Virus record (IMG/VR): IMGVR_UViG_3300028361_000111
Location: 1 to 26,251 of that record
DNA: 26,251 bases
Origin: a virus
Strand: one strand, 5' to 3'
The notes below the pieces were generated by a model. The model ran no database searches. It was given only the letters and a program-made list of their open reading frames with translations, and had not been told where the DNA came from. Shown piece by piece: positions 8,584 to 14,617 of this stretch; positions within the stretch are counted from its first letter, which is position 1; each line of letters opens with the position of its first letter. A program made the position numbers and the translations under genes.

Positions 8584-10308
8584 TTATTGGTTGAACATTA
8601 AGTTCGCTATAGAGCTTCCAGCTTGTTGATTATCTGTTTCACTCCATTCGCCTTCCTCTTGTAATATAGCATATCCAATCGCCCCTGCCATAATTACATC
8701 ATCGTTTTTACCTGCCAGCGCTTCTGGTTTTCCTTTTTCGTTTCTTAGAAACGTAACCATTTCATTTAGTACAGCATTTGGAAAGCCTTCGTTTTTCTTT
8801 AGGAACACTGCTTTAATCGCAGCCAATGAGAATGGCCTTGTCGCGCTTGTAGTTTTCCAACCAAAGAACTTTGTGATCTTTTTAGTAATATCATCAAATG
8901 ATTTTCGGTAGTATAAATTTATATACCCTAATTTATCAAGACCATCGTTTACCCAAAGCCCATCTTTGTTTACTTCAATTCCTAGCAGCGCCCAGTTAAA
9001 AAATTTTCCAATATTATAGGCTTCTCCAATAAATTCATCTGGTGGAACTTTTGAACTATAAATAGCCGCACAATTCTTTGTTTTTTTATTTATAACGTAG
9101 AGTACTTGCGAATCGCCATGCGCTAGACCTTCCGCGGTATCTCCACCAATAACATAGCTCATTCCTTTGATAGGCATTTCGAATATCTCAAGCGCGCCAG
9201 TAGAAACTTCTTGGAAAGAATGTTTGCCTTCATTATCTGCAATCATTTCTCCCTTGGTCCCGACCATAGGTTTTTGTAGCATAGAAAATACTTTACTTGT
9301 AGGAAAATAACTTTGACCTGTCGATAGGAATGCTTCTTCGGCTGTCGTTGGATATTCTTGGTTGAGTTTTTTAACAGTATCAGTTCCGTTACGACCTCCA
9401 AGCTGTAAGTACTTCATATAGTAGTAAGTAATTTCTGTATCAGAAAGATTATGCTCTTTTTGGTACTCGCCAAAGTCAATCTCGCCTAGTTCCATTTCTG
9501 AGACAGGGATATCTTCCTCAATTTCTTCCATTTCCATATCATCGTACTGCCAATTATAGAAGTGAGGTAAAAATATAGCCTTTGATTTGGTCGGAGATAT
9601 TTTATCTCTTGTCGCCCACTCTGCTTGAAAGATTTCATAGAATCTTCCGGCCATTCCCTCCGCGGTTGACTCAATAAAGATAAATCCACTCGTCGGTACA
9701 GCAAGAAACGCTCCTTTCTCTACCTCATCGGCTCTTTTTGGAAAGTCAACGCACATTTTTGCGTATTCCGACACATGCAAATAGTGAAATGTTCCCCCAC
9801 GTCCAGATGTTGATACTTGAATAGCTGAATATGACTCCTTGTCGTTTTCTCCAGCTGGTACAATCTTTATTTTCTTTGCAGAGTTCCTTTCCATCTTAAA
9901 AATTGCATCCTTTATATGCTCCGGCATGTTTCGAATAGCAAAATCAATCTTACGATCAAAGATTTCCGCAGCATCTTGAACCTTGTGCGCAATAATTAGC
10001 CCTTCTCGGTTTTCGTTAAACAATATCTCGTCAGTAATCCACAAATCTATAAACGTAGTAAATCCAATCTGTCGAGATTTTAATATAATGTGCCTGTGAA
10101 AGTTTTTCTTTGGATCTTTATTGTTGAGATACTTATCAAAGAACTCCCGTTGAGCGCGGTTCATTTTAAATGGCGCTTTGTTCCCCTTCTTAGTAATAAT
10201 CCAATACAGATTATTCATTCGCCATTCTTTGTCCCAAATAATATCAGGATTTTCAACGACTTGCGCTACTACTTCCTTATGATTTTTTTGTTGGTTAATT
10301 TTTTGCAT
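8584..10308 (-). CDS. terL: terminase large subunit (ATPase and nuclease)
   Basis: A 574-residue DNA-packaging motor. The Walker A-type motif is KSRQIGFTT (residues 77-85), the form used by terminases in place of GxxxxGKT. The Walker B/catalytic strand is LHVSEYA (177-183). A coupling-type ESTAEG lies at 213-218. The RNase H-like nuclease half starts at GGDTAEGLAHGDS (388-400), with its metal-binding aspartates D390 and probably D399, and has a late acidic pair in KNDDVIMA (534-541). Length is typical of a full two-domain TerL. The gene starts one base after the small-subunit stop, implying translational coupling. No intein or split is visible. Confidence 0.92.
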   Translation of the reverse strand: MQKINQQKNHKEVVAQVVENPDIIWDKEWRMNNLYWIITKKGNKAPFKMNRAQREFFDKYLNNKDPKKNFHRHIILKSRQIGFTTFIDLWITDEILFNENREGLIIAHKVQDAAEIFDRKIDFAIRNMPEHIKDAIFKMERNSAKKIKIVPAGENDKESYSAIQVSTSGRGGTFHYLHVSEYAKMCVDFPKRADEVEKGAFLAVPTSGFIFIESTAEGMAGRFYEIFQAEWATRDKISPTKSKAIFLPHFYNWQYDDMEMEEIEEDIPVSEMELGEIDFGEYQKEHNLSDTEITYYYMKYLQLGGRNGTDTVKKLNQEYPTTAEEAFLSTGQSYFPTSKVFSMLQKPMVGTKGEMIADNEGKHSFQEVSTGALEIFEMPIKGMSYVIGGDTAEGLAHGDSQVLYVINKKTKNCAAIYSSKVPPDEFIGEAYNIGKFFNWALLGIEVNKDGLWVNDGLDKLGYINLYYRKSFDDITKKITKFFGWKTTSATRPFSLAAIKAVFLKKNEGFPNAVLNEMVTFLRNEKGKPEALAGKNDDVIMAGAIGYAILQEEGEWSETDNQQAGSSIANLMFNQ

Positions 10309-10309
10309 A

Positions 10310-10771
10310 TTAAAAATCTAGGTCAACTACTTCTTTCTCTGGTTCTGGTTCTGGTTCTACCTCTATATCAATAGTTATTGGTTGGTCCCGATATAAAAGA
10401 CCTGAAAGAGGATTACCGTCGTCTTCTTTCTTTTTCTTTTTTGGTTCTTCTCGTTCTTTTGAGAATCTATCCCAAGCCTTACCAATAGTATCAATAGCCT
10501 GAAACAATTCTTTTGTATCAAAATGAGATACTCCTCTGGATTCGAATTCCGACATAAGCGCCAACATTAAGTTATTAGTTTTAAGACCAAGCGCTTTCAT
10601 AGCATTATGATAACCAGCGGTTTTCTCGATTTTATTTTTAGTATTATTAGCCACACTCGGAGAGAATCCAACGAGCCTTGCTATTTCTTTGTTAGATTCT
10701 CCATCACCATTTAATTTTCTCATGGCATATGCGTACTGTTTTGGAGTTGATCCATGTTGAGGTCGTTTCAT
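10310..10771 (-). CDS. terS: terminase small subunit
   Basis: A 153-residue protein, first gene of the leftward operon and adjacent to terL. Residues about 10-45 form a helix-turn-helix (KQYAYAMRKLNGDGESNKEI followed by ARLVGFSPSV), as in terminase small subunits that recognise the packaging site. A helical oligomerisation region follows (ELFQAIDTIGKAWDRFSKER). The C-terminus alternates Glu and Pro/Val (IDIEVEPEPEPEKEVVDLDF), an acidic tail of the kind that contacts the large subunit. The assignment rests on HTH, size and position. Confidence 0.8.
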   Translation of the reverse strand: MKRPQHGSTPKQYAYAMRKLNGDGESNKEIARLVGFSPSVANNTKNKIEKTAGYHNAMKALGLKTNNLMLALMSEFESRGVSHFDTKELFQAIDTIGKAWDRFSKEREEPKKKKKEDDGNPLSGLLYRDQPITIDIEVEPEPEPEKEVVDLDF

Positions 10772-10778
10772 ACCTTAT

Positions 10779-10789
10779 AGAATAGCACA
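10779..10789 (-). promoter_or_regulatory. possible extended -10 for the late leftward operon
   Basis: On the minus strand, TGTGC-TATTCT ends 7 nt before the terS ATG, matching the extended -10 pattern TGnTATnnT. No convincing -35 is present 17 bp upstream, where the sequence is a T-tract. If used, transcription would start within a base or two of the ATG and the mRNA would be nearly leaderless. Late promoters often need a phage activator, which could explain the missing -35. Confidence 0.3.
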
Positions 10790-10915
10790 CCAGAAAAAAA
10801 AATAAAATTTTTTGAGAGACTTTTTTAGTAGAACAGGCCGGGGTGGGTTATTTTAGCCAATCATAAATAAGTATTTTTTGTTGTCTAGTAAGTTAGCCTT
10901 GCTTATAGAGAGGGA

Positions 10916-10985
10916 GAGGGAAGTAGATTTAAAAATAATAAGGCGGGCCGATGCCGAAAGGGGGGATCCCCCTTGCCCTTTTTTT
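10916..10985 (+). ncRNA. candidate small RNA ending at a GC-rich terminator
   Basis: A sigma70-like promoter (TTGTCT, 17 bp, TATAGA at 10881-10909) would start a transcript near 10916. That transcript would reach the G/C palindrome and T-run near 10985, giving about 70 nt. It contains no reading frame of note, but has GGCGGGCC and GATGCCG segments able to pair. This is a prediction from promoter plus terminator only. Confidence 0.3.
10957..10985 (+). terminator. probable rho-independent terminator, rightward
   Basis: AAAGGGGGGATCCCCC followed by TTGCCC and seven Ts. Two pairings are possible: AGGGGG with CCCCCT around a GATC loop, or AAAGGG (10957-10962) with CCCTTT (10976-10981), which abuts the T-run. 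The T-run is only on the plus strand. No plus-strand gene lies upstream, so it either ends a small RNA or insulates the early promoter from antisense transcription. Confidence 0.55.
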
Positions 10986-11119
10986 AATGCGTGTCTTAAT
11001 ATATATTTATTATGCCTTGCTTATATAACTATGTAAAGTTTTAGTGGTACTATGTTTTTTGAGCTTGTCAATGGCTGGCTTGACGTGGTGCTATATATAT
11101 TGTACTTACCTTGTTGGTG

Positions 11120-11148
11120 TTGGTGTTGGTGCTATATTATGATATACT
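11120..11148 (+). promoter_or_regulatory. main rightward early promoter with GGTGTT repeats
   Basis: TTGGTG (11120-11125), a 17-bp spacer, then TATACT (11143-11148) preceded by TGA, a good extended -10. The -35 is embedded in a tandem repeat of the hexamer TTGGTG (about 11114-11130). Read on the other strand this is CACCAA repeats, the same kind of ACACC repeat seen between -35 and -10 at 12704, 14799 and 25705. It probably serves the first early genes. Confidence 0.6.
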
Positions 11149-11155
11149 ATTTATA

Positions 11156-11179
11156 GATCAGGGCAATAAAGCTTTGATC
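11156..11179 (+). promoter_or_regulatory. leader hairpin of first early gene
   Basis: GATCA (11156-11160) pairs with TGATC (11175-11179), plus one G-T pair, and lies about 10 nt after the -10. It is followed by a Shine-Dalgarno-free leader AAACAAAACATATG. It fits the recurring layout of this arm, in which a 5' hairpin precedes an A-rich leader. Confidence 0.4.
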
Positions 11180-11196
11180 GTAACAAAACAAAACAT

Positions 11197-11466
11197 ATGA
11201 CTATTAAAGATACATTATACAATGCAACCATGGACAAAACAACCTATACCCTAGAATATAACAATTCTAACAACTGGTACGCTATACGTGTTGAAAATGA
11301 TACTAAAAAAAGTGTTGCTATTGATTTTTTACACGTTATGCAAGCCGATGATAAAGCAGGGTTTAACACTAACAGGATAAAAGAAGGCAAGATCAAGTTT
11401 ACCAAAAATGATAATATATCATCAATGGTTACATTAAAAAAGATTATTCTATTATCGAAAGGATAA
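11197..11466 (+). CDS. hypothetical early protein (89 aa)
   Basis: An 89-residue protein, first gene behind the early promoter. It reads as a small alpha/beta protein (TTYTLEYNNSNNWYAIRVEN, then KSVAIDFLHVMQADDK) with a basic C-terminal helix (MVTLKKIILLSKG). It has no cysteines, signal or membrane segment. First genes of phage early operons are often host-takeover or anti-defence proteins, but nothing in the sequence shows which. Confidence 0.55.
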   Translation: MTIKDTLYNATMDKTTYTLEYNNSNNWYAIRVENDTKKSVAIDFLHVMQADDKAGFNTNRIKEGKIKFTKNDNISSMVTLKKIILLSKG

Positions 11467-11477
11467 TATCCAAGCCC

Positions 11478-11502
11478 TACGATATAAAAAATTTATATCG
11501 TA
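11478..11502 (+). promoter_or_regulatory. perfect 11-bp hairpin in intergenic leader
   Basis: TACGATATAAA, AAA loop, TTTATATCGTA, without mismatch. No T-run follows, so it is not a standard terminator. It sits 5 nt before a GTGC-N15-GCAC element (11507-11529) and the A-rich leader of the ArdC-like gene, so the two may act as one leader structure. Confidence 0.6.
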
Positions 11503-11506
11503 AAGC

Positions 11507-11541
11507 GTGCATATTATTAATAAACGCACAAAAATAAACAT
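11507..11541 (+). repeat. leader element copy 0 (GTGC-N15-GCAC box)
   Basis: GTGC, 15 A/T-rich bases including ATTATTAATAAAC, GCAC, then AAAAATAAACAT running into the ATG at 11542. It shares box spacing and leader with the copies at 13200, 13454, 14038 and 14871, but the upstream hairpin differs in sequence. Confidence 0.65.
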
Positions 11542-11778
11542 ATGAACAATTTCACGAAAGAAAACTATCAGGGCAAGAACGCTATCATCACGCTATCCAG
11601 TGGCTACGATCTAAATTTATGGGCTGGATTCGTACAATGGAAAGTTAACGGGTATCAAGTAAAGAAAGGCAGCAAAGGTACAAAGATCCAGATCGTATTT
11701 AAAAAGAAAAACGGTGACAAAGGTGTAGCATATAAAAGCATATTCAATATCGATCAAGTGGAAAAAATAAAATTATAA
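11542..11778 (+). CDS. stand-alone ArdC N-terminal-like domain (ssDNA-binding, antirestriction-type)
   Basis: A 78-residue protein that reads like the N-terminal ssDNA-binding domain of ArdC/DUF1738 antirestriction proteins. The family's ordered features are all present: NYQGKNAI (family 'f.G.Na'), then WAGFVQWKVNGYQVKKGSKG (family 'W.T..Q....G..V.KG.kgt'), then IQIVFKKK, and a closing SIFNIDQVE (family 'vFN..Q.e'). The C-terminal metallopeptidase domain of full ArdC is missing, so this is the domain alone. ArdC protects incoming ssDNA and blocks some restriction enzymes; a similar protective or DNA-binding role here is inferred. Its position near the early promoter fits early expression. Confidence 0.7.
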   Translation: MNNFTKENYQGKNAIITLSSGYDLNLWAGFVQWKVNGYQVKKGSKGTKIQIVFKKKNGDKGVAYKSIFNIDQVEKIKL

Positions 11779-11839
11779 TTTTTTTTATAATCATGTATAT
11801 AATCATTTAGAATTGTATATATGTAATAAAAACAAAAAT

Positions 11840-12112
11840 ATGAACAACATTAAAATAAATAAACAAATTACGAAATACTATCCAAAATATAAAGGAATGT
11901 ATTTATACCCAGATAATAGATTTAAAAACAGGTATTACGATTTTGAAAATGAATTTATTGAAAATGAATATAATGAAAGCATGGGAATAGATATCCCAGC
12001 AGGAACAAAATTTTGTTTAACAACTTCGATCACTAATAAAAAATATATTATACTTGAAAAAAATTTGATTATTGATTCAGTTTGCTATGATGTTTTATCA
12101 TTTGAGGAATAA
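11840..12112 (+). CDS. hypothetical early protein (90 aa)
   Basis: A 90-residue protein, Asn/Tyr/Lys/Ile-rich (YYPKYKGMYLYPDNRFKNRY), with a late beta part (GTKFCLTTSITNKKYIILEK). I chose the ATG at 11840, with its AAACAAAAATATG leader, over an upstream ATG at 11813 because every clear start nearby has that kind of leader. Two TATAAT hexamers lie upstream (11786, 11798). A strong terminator follows 8 bp after the stop, so this gene ends the first early transcription unit. No family is recognised. Confidence 0.55.
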   Translation: MNNIKINKQITKYYPKYKGMYLYPDNRFKNRYYDFENEFIENEYNESMGIDIPAGTKFCLTTSITNKKYIILEKNLIIDSVCYDVLSFEE

Positions 12113-12120
12113 TAAAACAG

Positions 12121-12145
12121 AGACTATAATATAGTCTTTTTTTTT
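12121..12145 (+). terminator. rho-independent terminator ending first early unit
   Basis: AGACTAT (12121-12127), AAT loop, ATAGTCT (12131-12137), followed by an uninterrupted T-run to 12145. The stem is a perfect 7-bp match and the run has nine Ts. It separates the first three early genes from the repeat-rich, gene-free stretch. Confidence 0.85.
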
Positions 12146-12198
12146 GCATATTTTCAATGATAAAAACAACGATAAAACTTGACAAAACAGGCTTGAGA

Positions 12199-12502
12199 GT
12201 AACACAGTAACACGTAATTTCATAAACTTTATTTTTTTTACGTTTTTCTTTTTTTTTAATATAGTTTTTTTTTAGTGATTCTTGTGTCACTGTGTCACTT
12301 TTTGCTCTATCTTGTTGTATATAGCCAAGATAGACGGTAACACAGAGAGTGACACAGAGTAACACAGGAATTACGTGTCACCAAAAATATAGCTCTCACA
12401 GGAATTGGTTTTTTTTTTTTTCATAATTTGCTATATACAGTTTTGTTATTTCATTGTATTGTACAGGCTTTTTGGTAAAAAGTGACACAGAAAGTGACAC
12501 AG
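12199..12502. repeat. GTRACACA iteron cluster (at least 10 copies)
   Basis: Plus-strand copies start at about 12199, 12207, 12338, 12350, 12359, 12482 and 12494. Minus-strand copies (TGTGTCAC) lie at 12283-12290, 12291-12298 and about 12375-12382. Copies 12199/12207 and 12283/12291 are spaced by exactly 8 bp, the others by 9-12 bp. The third position alternates G/A. The inner block runs from GGTAACACAG (12337) to CGTGTCACC (12382), so it is itself an inverted arrangement. Confidence 0.75.
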
Positions 12503-12535
12503 GAACGCCCCCACGCTATAGTATTTCTTACCCAC

Positions 12536-12567
12536 TCCAGATCATACCTTATGGCACTTTTTTATCA
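12536..12567 (+). repeat. 32-bp direct repeat, copy 1
   Basis: Begins TCCAGATCATACCTTATGG and ends CACTTTTTTATCA. It is identical over 32 bp to copy 2 at 12606-12637, with a 70-bp period. The spacer carries a partial third copy of the CACTTTTTTAT tail (12579-12589). Confidence 0.85.
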
Positions 12568-12605
12568 TTTAAAAAAACACTTTTTTATATACTTTTTTTT
12601 ACATT

Positions 12606-12637
12606 TCCAGATCATACCTTATGGCACTTTTTTATCA
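12606..12637 (+). repeat. 32-bp direct repeat, copy 2
   Basis: Identical to 12536-12567. It lies 41 bp upstream of the perfect DnaA box. Function is unknown; an initiator site or a transcription pause/termination cassette are possibilities. Confidence 0.85.
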
Positions 12638-12677
12638 GTAAAAATACATACAATATATATATAATAAAAGTATAAAC

Positions 12678-12686
12678 TTATCCACA
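12678..12686 (+). promoter_or_regulatory. perfect DnaA box
   Basis: TTATCCACA, an exact match to the bacterial DnaA-box consensus. It lies 18 bp upstream of the ACACC-type promoter at 12704, next to the iteron cluster. It could recruit host DnaA for replication or for promoter control. Confidence 0.6.
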
Positions 12687-12703
12687 TATTGATATTATAG
12701 TAT

Positions 12704-12730
12704 TTGACACCGACACCGATATAGTATAAG
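12704..12730 (+). promoter_or_regulatory. ACACC-type promoter 1
   Basis: Perfect -35 TTGACA (12704-12709) running into GACACCGACACCGA, then TATAAG at 12725 after a 15-bp spacer. The short spacer makes the -10 placement uncertain. Core and spacing match two other sites (14799, 25705). It should drive the small genes from 12780 on. Confidence 0.55.
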
Positions 12731-12779
12731 GTGTATATATAAGGTAATCAGATCTTATATAATAAAAAAAACAAAACAT

Positions 12780-12998
12780 ATGAACAATTACGCTGATACA
12801 ATGTATCTTATTAAAAACAATGACGCTATGATCGAAATACTAAAAGATAGTTTTGGGGGGGTTATGTATAACATGGCTAATCAAAACAAGTACGAAACAA
12901 AAGAATTGCTAGATCTTTGGAATAGCTTGAATGAATCAGAAAAAGAATCAACGGGGGGAATTATAAGAGGGGCTATGAACTTTATACAAGGTAACTAA
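12780..12998 (+). CDS. hypothetical early protein (72 aa)
   Basis: A 72-residue helical protein. The first half is hydrophobic-acidic (MYLIKNNDAMIEILKDSFGG) and the second half has LLDLWNSLNESEKESTGGII. It is the first gene behind the promoter at 12704, and the leader AAACAAAACATATG is the same as that of the gene at 11197. No family is recognised and no cysteines or membrane segment are seen. Confidence 0.55.
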   Translation: MNNYADTMYLIKNNDAMIEILKDSFGGVMYNMANQNKYETKELLDLWNSLNESEKESTGGIIRGAMNFIQGN

Positions 12999-13010
12999 TA
13001 CAATATATAT

Positions 13011-13199
13011 ATGAAAAATACTTCACCTATCACTTTATCAATTATTATTCTTTTATCACTGATCTTATTCTTGCATGTACAAGGTATAAAAAACGATATT
13101 CAAATGGCTGATCTTAAAAAAGATCAGATCGAAAATTACGGAATGGAAATGCAATATAAAAATGACGCGTGTATCATACACGGGAATTGTAAAAAATAA
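13011..13199 (+). CDS. small single-pass membrane protein (62 aa)
   Basis: A 62-residue protein with an N-terminal hydrophobic segment, about residues 6-25 (ITLSIIILLSLILFLHVQGI), then a charged part and a C-terminal cysteine pair (DACIIHGNCKK). The short basic-free N-terminus and the segment length suit a membrane anchor or uncleaved signal with the Cys part outside. The next repeated leader starts at the base after its stop. Confidence 0.5.
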   Translation: MKNTSPITLSIIILLSLILFLHVQGIKNDIQMADLKKDQIENYGMEMQYKNDACIIHGNCKK

Positions 13200-13271
13200 T
13201 TAATACATGAGTACATACATATATTGTATTTACTAATGTGCAAATTATTAATAACCGCACAAAAAAAACAT
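13200..13271 (+). repeat. leader element copy 1
   Basis: Starts at the base after a stop codon with TTAATACATGAG, continues with ATACA-TATAT-TGTAT (5-bp hairpin), then GTGC-N15-GCAC, then an A-rich leader into the ATG at 13272. Nearly identical to the copies at 13454 and 14038. Confidence 0.85.
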
Positions 13272-13457
13272 ATGAATACATTTAACCAAGAAATAAAAAG
13301 ACAAGGTTTCAAGGCATATAAAAGCAATACTGGTTTTGTTGCATTTAGTATAACCGATCTATCCGTTAACAAGGACTGGCAGAAAATAGATTTTTGTCTA
13401 ACCTGCAACAATACTGGAAAAATAAGCAATAAAGAAAATTGTTTAAACTGTAATTAA
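13272..13457 (+). CDS. small paired-cysteine protein (61 aa)
   Basis: A 61-residue protein. The C-terminal half has FCLTCNNTGK and ENCLNCN, that is CxxC...CxxC, a likely zinc knuckle. The N-terminal half is basic (EIKRQGFKAYKSNTG). Start chosen at 13272 because it follows the repeated leader; an upstream in-frame ATG at 13224 would translate the repeat itself. Function is unknown; small zinc-ribbon phage proteins often bind nucleic acid or host RNA polymerase. Confidence 0.6.
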   Translation: MNTFNQEIKRQGFKAYKSNTGFVAFSITDLSVNKDWQKIDFCLTCNNTGKISNKENCLNCN

Positions 13458-13527
13458 TACATGAGTACATACATATATTGTATTTACTAATGTGCAAATT
13501 ATTAATAACCGCACTAAAAATAAACAT
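13454..13527 (+). repeat. leader element copy 2
   Basis: Begins within the stop of the preceding gene (TTAATACATGAG) and ends at the clamp-like gene's ATG. It contains the ATACA/TGTAT hairpin, GTGC-N15-GCAC and the CTAAAAATAAACAT leader. It matches copy 3 (14038) in all but a few positions. Confidence 0.85.
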
Positions 13528-14037
13528 ATGATAGATATTTCAAAATATACTTCAAAAACTACTATTAAAAAAGAATTAAATTATGTATACGTGCATGATA
13601 TAGGCGAACATCGTTACGCAGTGGCTACAGACAGTTTCAGGCTTGCAAGAGTACATTTAACAAGTGTATTATCTCAAAAAGTAAAAACAGGCTATTACAC
13701 AGCCAAGGCATGGAAAGAAGTAACAAAGATACTGAAAAAAAATGACGTAAAAAAAGCAAATGATCTTATCGAGATTGTAAACAAAGAAATGCTCAATGAT
13801 AAAGACATGACATTTCCAAAGTATGAGCAGATCTTGCCAAAGTTTGATGATGAGAATGAAGACTATACTTTCAAAGGTACAAGTACAATGAACGGAATTT
13901 TTTTAATTGATCTTATAAAAGATACTCAAAACAATTTAAAGCAGTTTGATTTTAGTAAAATAAAAGAAAATAAAAATATGATTATTTATGATTATGATGG
14001 ATCTATAATCTTAATTATGAAAATGAATAAAAAATAA
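13528..14037 (+). CDS. shortened DNA sliding-clamp-like protein (DnaN-like)
   Basis: A 169-residue protein. Residues 29-42 (RYAVATDSFRLARV) match the strongly conserved DnaN beta-clamp motif 'l.lvATDghRLa', and residues 95-104 (TFPKYEQILP) match the following clamp motif 'g.FPdy..viP'. The middle (GYYTAKAWKEVTKILKK) occupies the place of 'i.Pakal.el.kll'. The end (GSIILIMKMNKK) resembles the closing 'yLLMPMRL' strand. Bacterial clamps have about 370 residues in three domains; this has roughly one and a half, so it would have to assemble with more subunits or act as a decoy. It lies in the early arm with other replication genes. No clamp-loader gene is seen. Confidence 0.65.
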   Translation: MIDISKYTSKTTIKKELNYVYVHDIGEHRYAVATDSFRLARVHLTSVLSQKVKTGYYTAKAWKEVTKILKKNDVKKANDLIEIVNKEMLNDKDMTFPKYEQILPKFDDENEDYTFKGTSTMNGIFLIDLIKDTQNNLKQFDFSKIKENKNMIIYDYDGSIILIMKMNKK

Positions 14038-14111
14038 TTAATACATGAGTACATACATATATTGTATGTGCTAATGTGCAAATTATTAATAATCGCACTA
14101 AAAATAAACAT
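14038..14111 (+). repeat. leader element copy 3
   Basis: Same layout as copy 2, starting at the base after the clamp-like stop. Differences are TATGTG for TATTTA after the hairpin and AATC for AACC before GCAC. The second of these lies in the 15-nt loop, leaving both GTGC and GCAC intact. Confidence 0.85.
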
Positions 14112-14282
14112 ATGGAAAATATAAAAGACATTTTAGAAAAAGACGTAATGAATGACTGTAAACTATGCAAAAAAGATCTCAAGGGGGTTGTTGTCGCTGG
14201 AATATGTTTATTATGTTTCAGAGAATGGCAAAAATTTAACCCAAAGAAAACAACAAGTGATTTTATAAATAACTATAGATAA
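14112..14282 (+). CDS. small zinc-finger-like protein (56 aa)
   Basis: A 56-residue protein with two CxxC knuckles (CKLCKKDL at residues 16-23 and CLLC at about 32-35), giving a C4 zinc ribbon, flanked by charged helices (MENIKDILEKDV, REWQKFNPKKTTSDFINN). Start fixed by the repeated leader. A nucleic-acid or protein-binding adaptor is likely, but no specific family is recognised. Confidence 0.6.
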   Translation: MENIKDILEKDVMNDCKLCKKDLKGVVVAGICLLCFREWQKFNPKKTTSDFINNYR

Positions 14283-14340
14283 TTAGTAATCACAGAAAAA
14301 CAAAACAATTTTTTAGAAAATAATAACATTAAACAATAAT

Positions 14341-14613
14341 ATGAAAACAATCTTAGAAAACAAAAATATAAAGGTAACATATACCGAACATAACGGGAAA
14401 TGTATAACTATAGCAGATCTAAAAGACAAATATAACGAGCCAAGGGCATTTACTCAAAATATCAGAGGTATTGGCATTGGCAAGGCTGTTGCATTTATAG
14501 AACACCTTGCGACACTTGAAGACCTAAAAGACGGGTACACATTTACAGAAATTAAAAATATACTTGATGACAAGTTTAACTTAAAAACACATTACTATTG
14601 CGCAATGGACTAA
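14341..14613 (+). CDS. hypothetical early protein (90 aa)
   Basis: A 90-residue alpha/beta protein: NIKVTYTEHNGKCITIADLK, GIGIGKAVAFIEHLATLEDL and a helical C-terminus ending THYYCAMD. It has an ATAAT-ATG start 58 bp after the previous gene, without the repeated leader, so it is probably cotranscribed. The GIGIGKA stretch is glycine-rich but is not a P-loop. No family is recognised. Confidence 0.55.
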   Translation: MKTILENKNIKVTYTEHNGKCITIADLKDKYNEPRAFTQNIRGIGIGKAVAFIEHLATLEDLKDGYTFTEIKNILDDKFNLKTHYYCAMD

Positions 14614-14617
14614 TTAT

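Larger units (their letters stand above)
10772..11196. other. divergence region between late (left) and early (right) operons
   Basis: 425 bp without a gene. It holds, left to right, a poly-A/T tract behind the terS start, a G-rich patch, a possible plus-strand promoter (TTGTCT-17-TATAGA, 10881-10909), a GC-rich palindrome followed by Ts, a 12-bp direct repeat (CCTTGCTTATA at about 10898 and 11014), and the main rightward promoter. The motif GGTGCTATAT occurs twice, at about 11085 and 11129. This is the natural site for the lysis/late versus early switch. Confidence 0.55.
12146..12779. other. gene-free, repeat-rich stretch; candidate replication origin
   Basis: 634 bp with no convincing gene, bounded by a terminator on the left and a promoter on the right. 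It contains at least ten GTRACACA iterons in both orientations, several T-tracts of eight or more, a 32-bp direct repeat with 70-bp period, and one perfect DnaA box (12678-12686). Iterons, AT-rich unwinding tracts and a DnaA box are the classic parts of an origin. A segregation or control locus is the alternative. The short frames here (up to 98 aa) follow the repeats and are not believable genes. Confidence 0.6.

Noticed and set aside
11478-11502. Terminator
   Set aside because: The hairpin is perfect but no T-run follows on either strand; a leader element follows directly.
12199-12502. Iterons as operators of the ACACC promoter family
   Set aside because: GTRACACA and GACACC/ACACCG share only CAC; spacing and context differ, so I treat them as separate elements.
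12069-12675. Frames of 98, 73 and 60 residues across the iteron region
   Set aside because: They are low-complexity translations of T-tracts and repeats, overlap one another on both strands, and lack the usual start leader.
13236-13271. A common leader peptide (MCKLLIT...) encoded by each repeat
   Set aside because: The frame is joined to the gene in one copy, ends at an overlapping TGA in others, and has no ATG in the copy at 11507. The frame is not conserved, so the structure is the better explanation.
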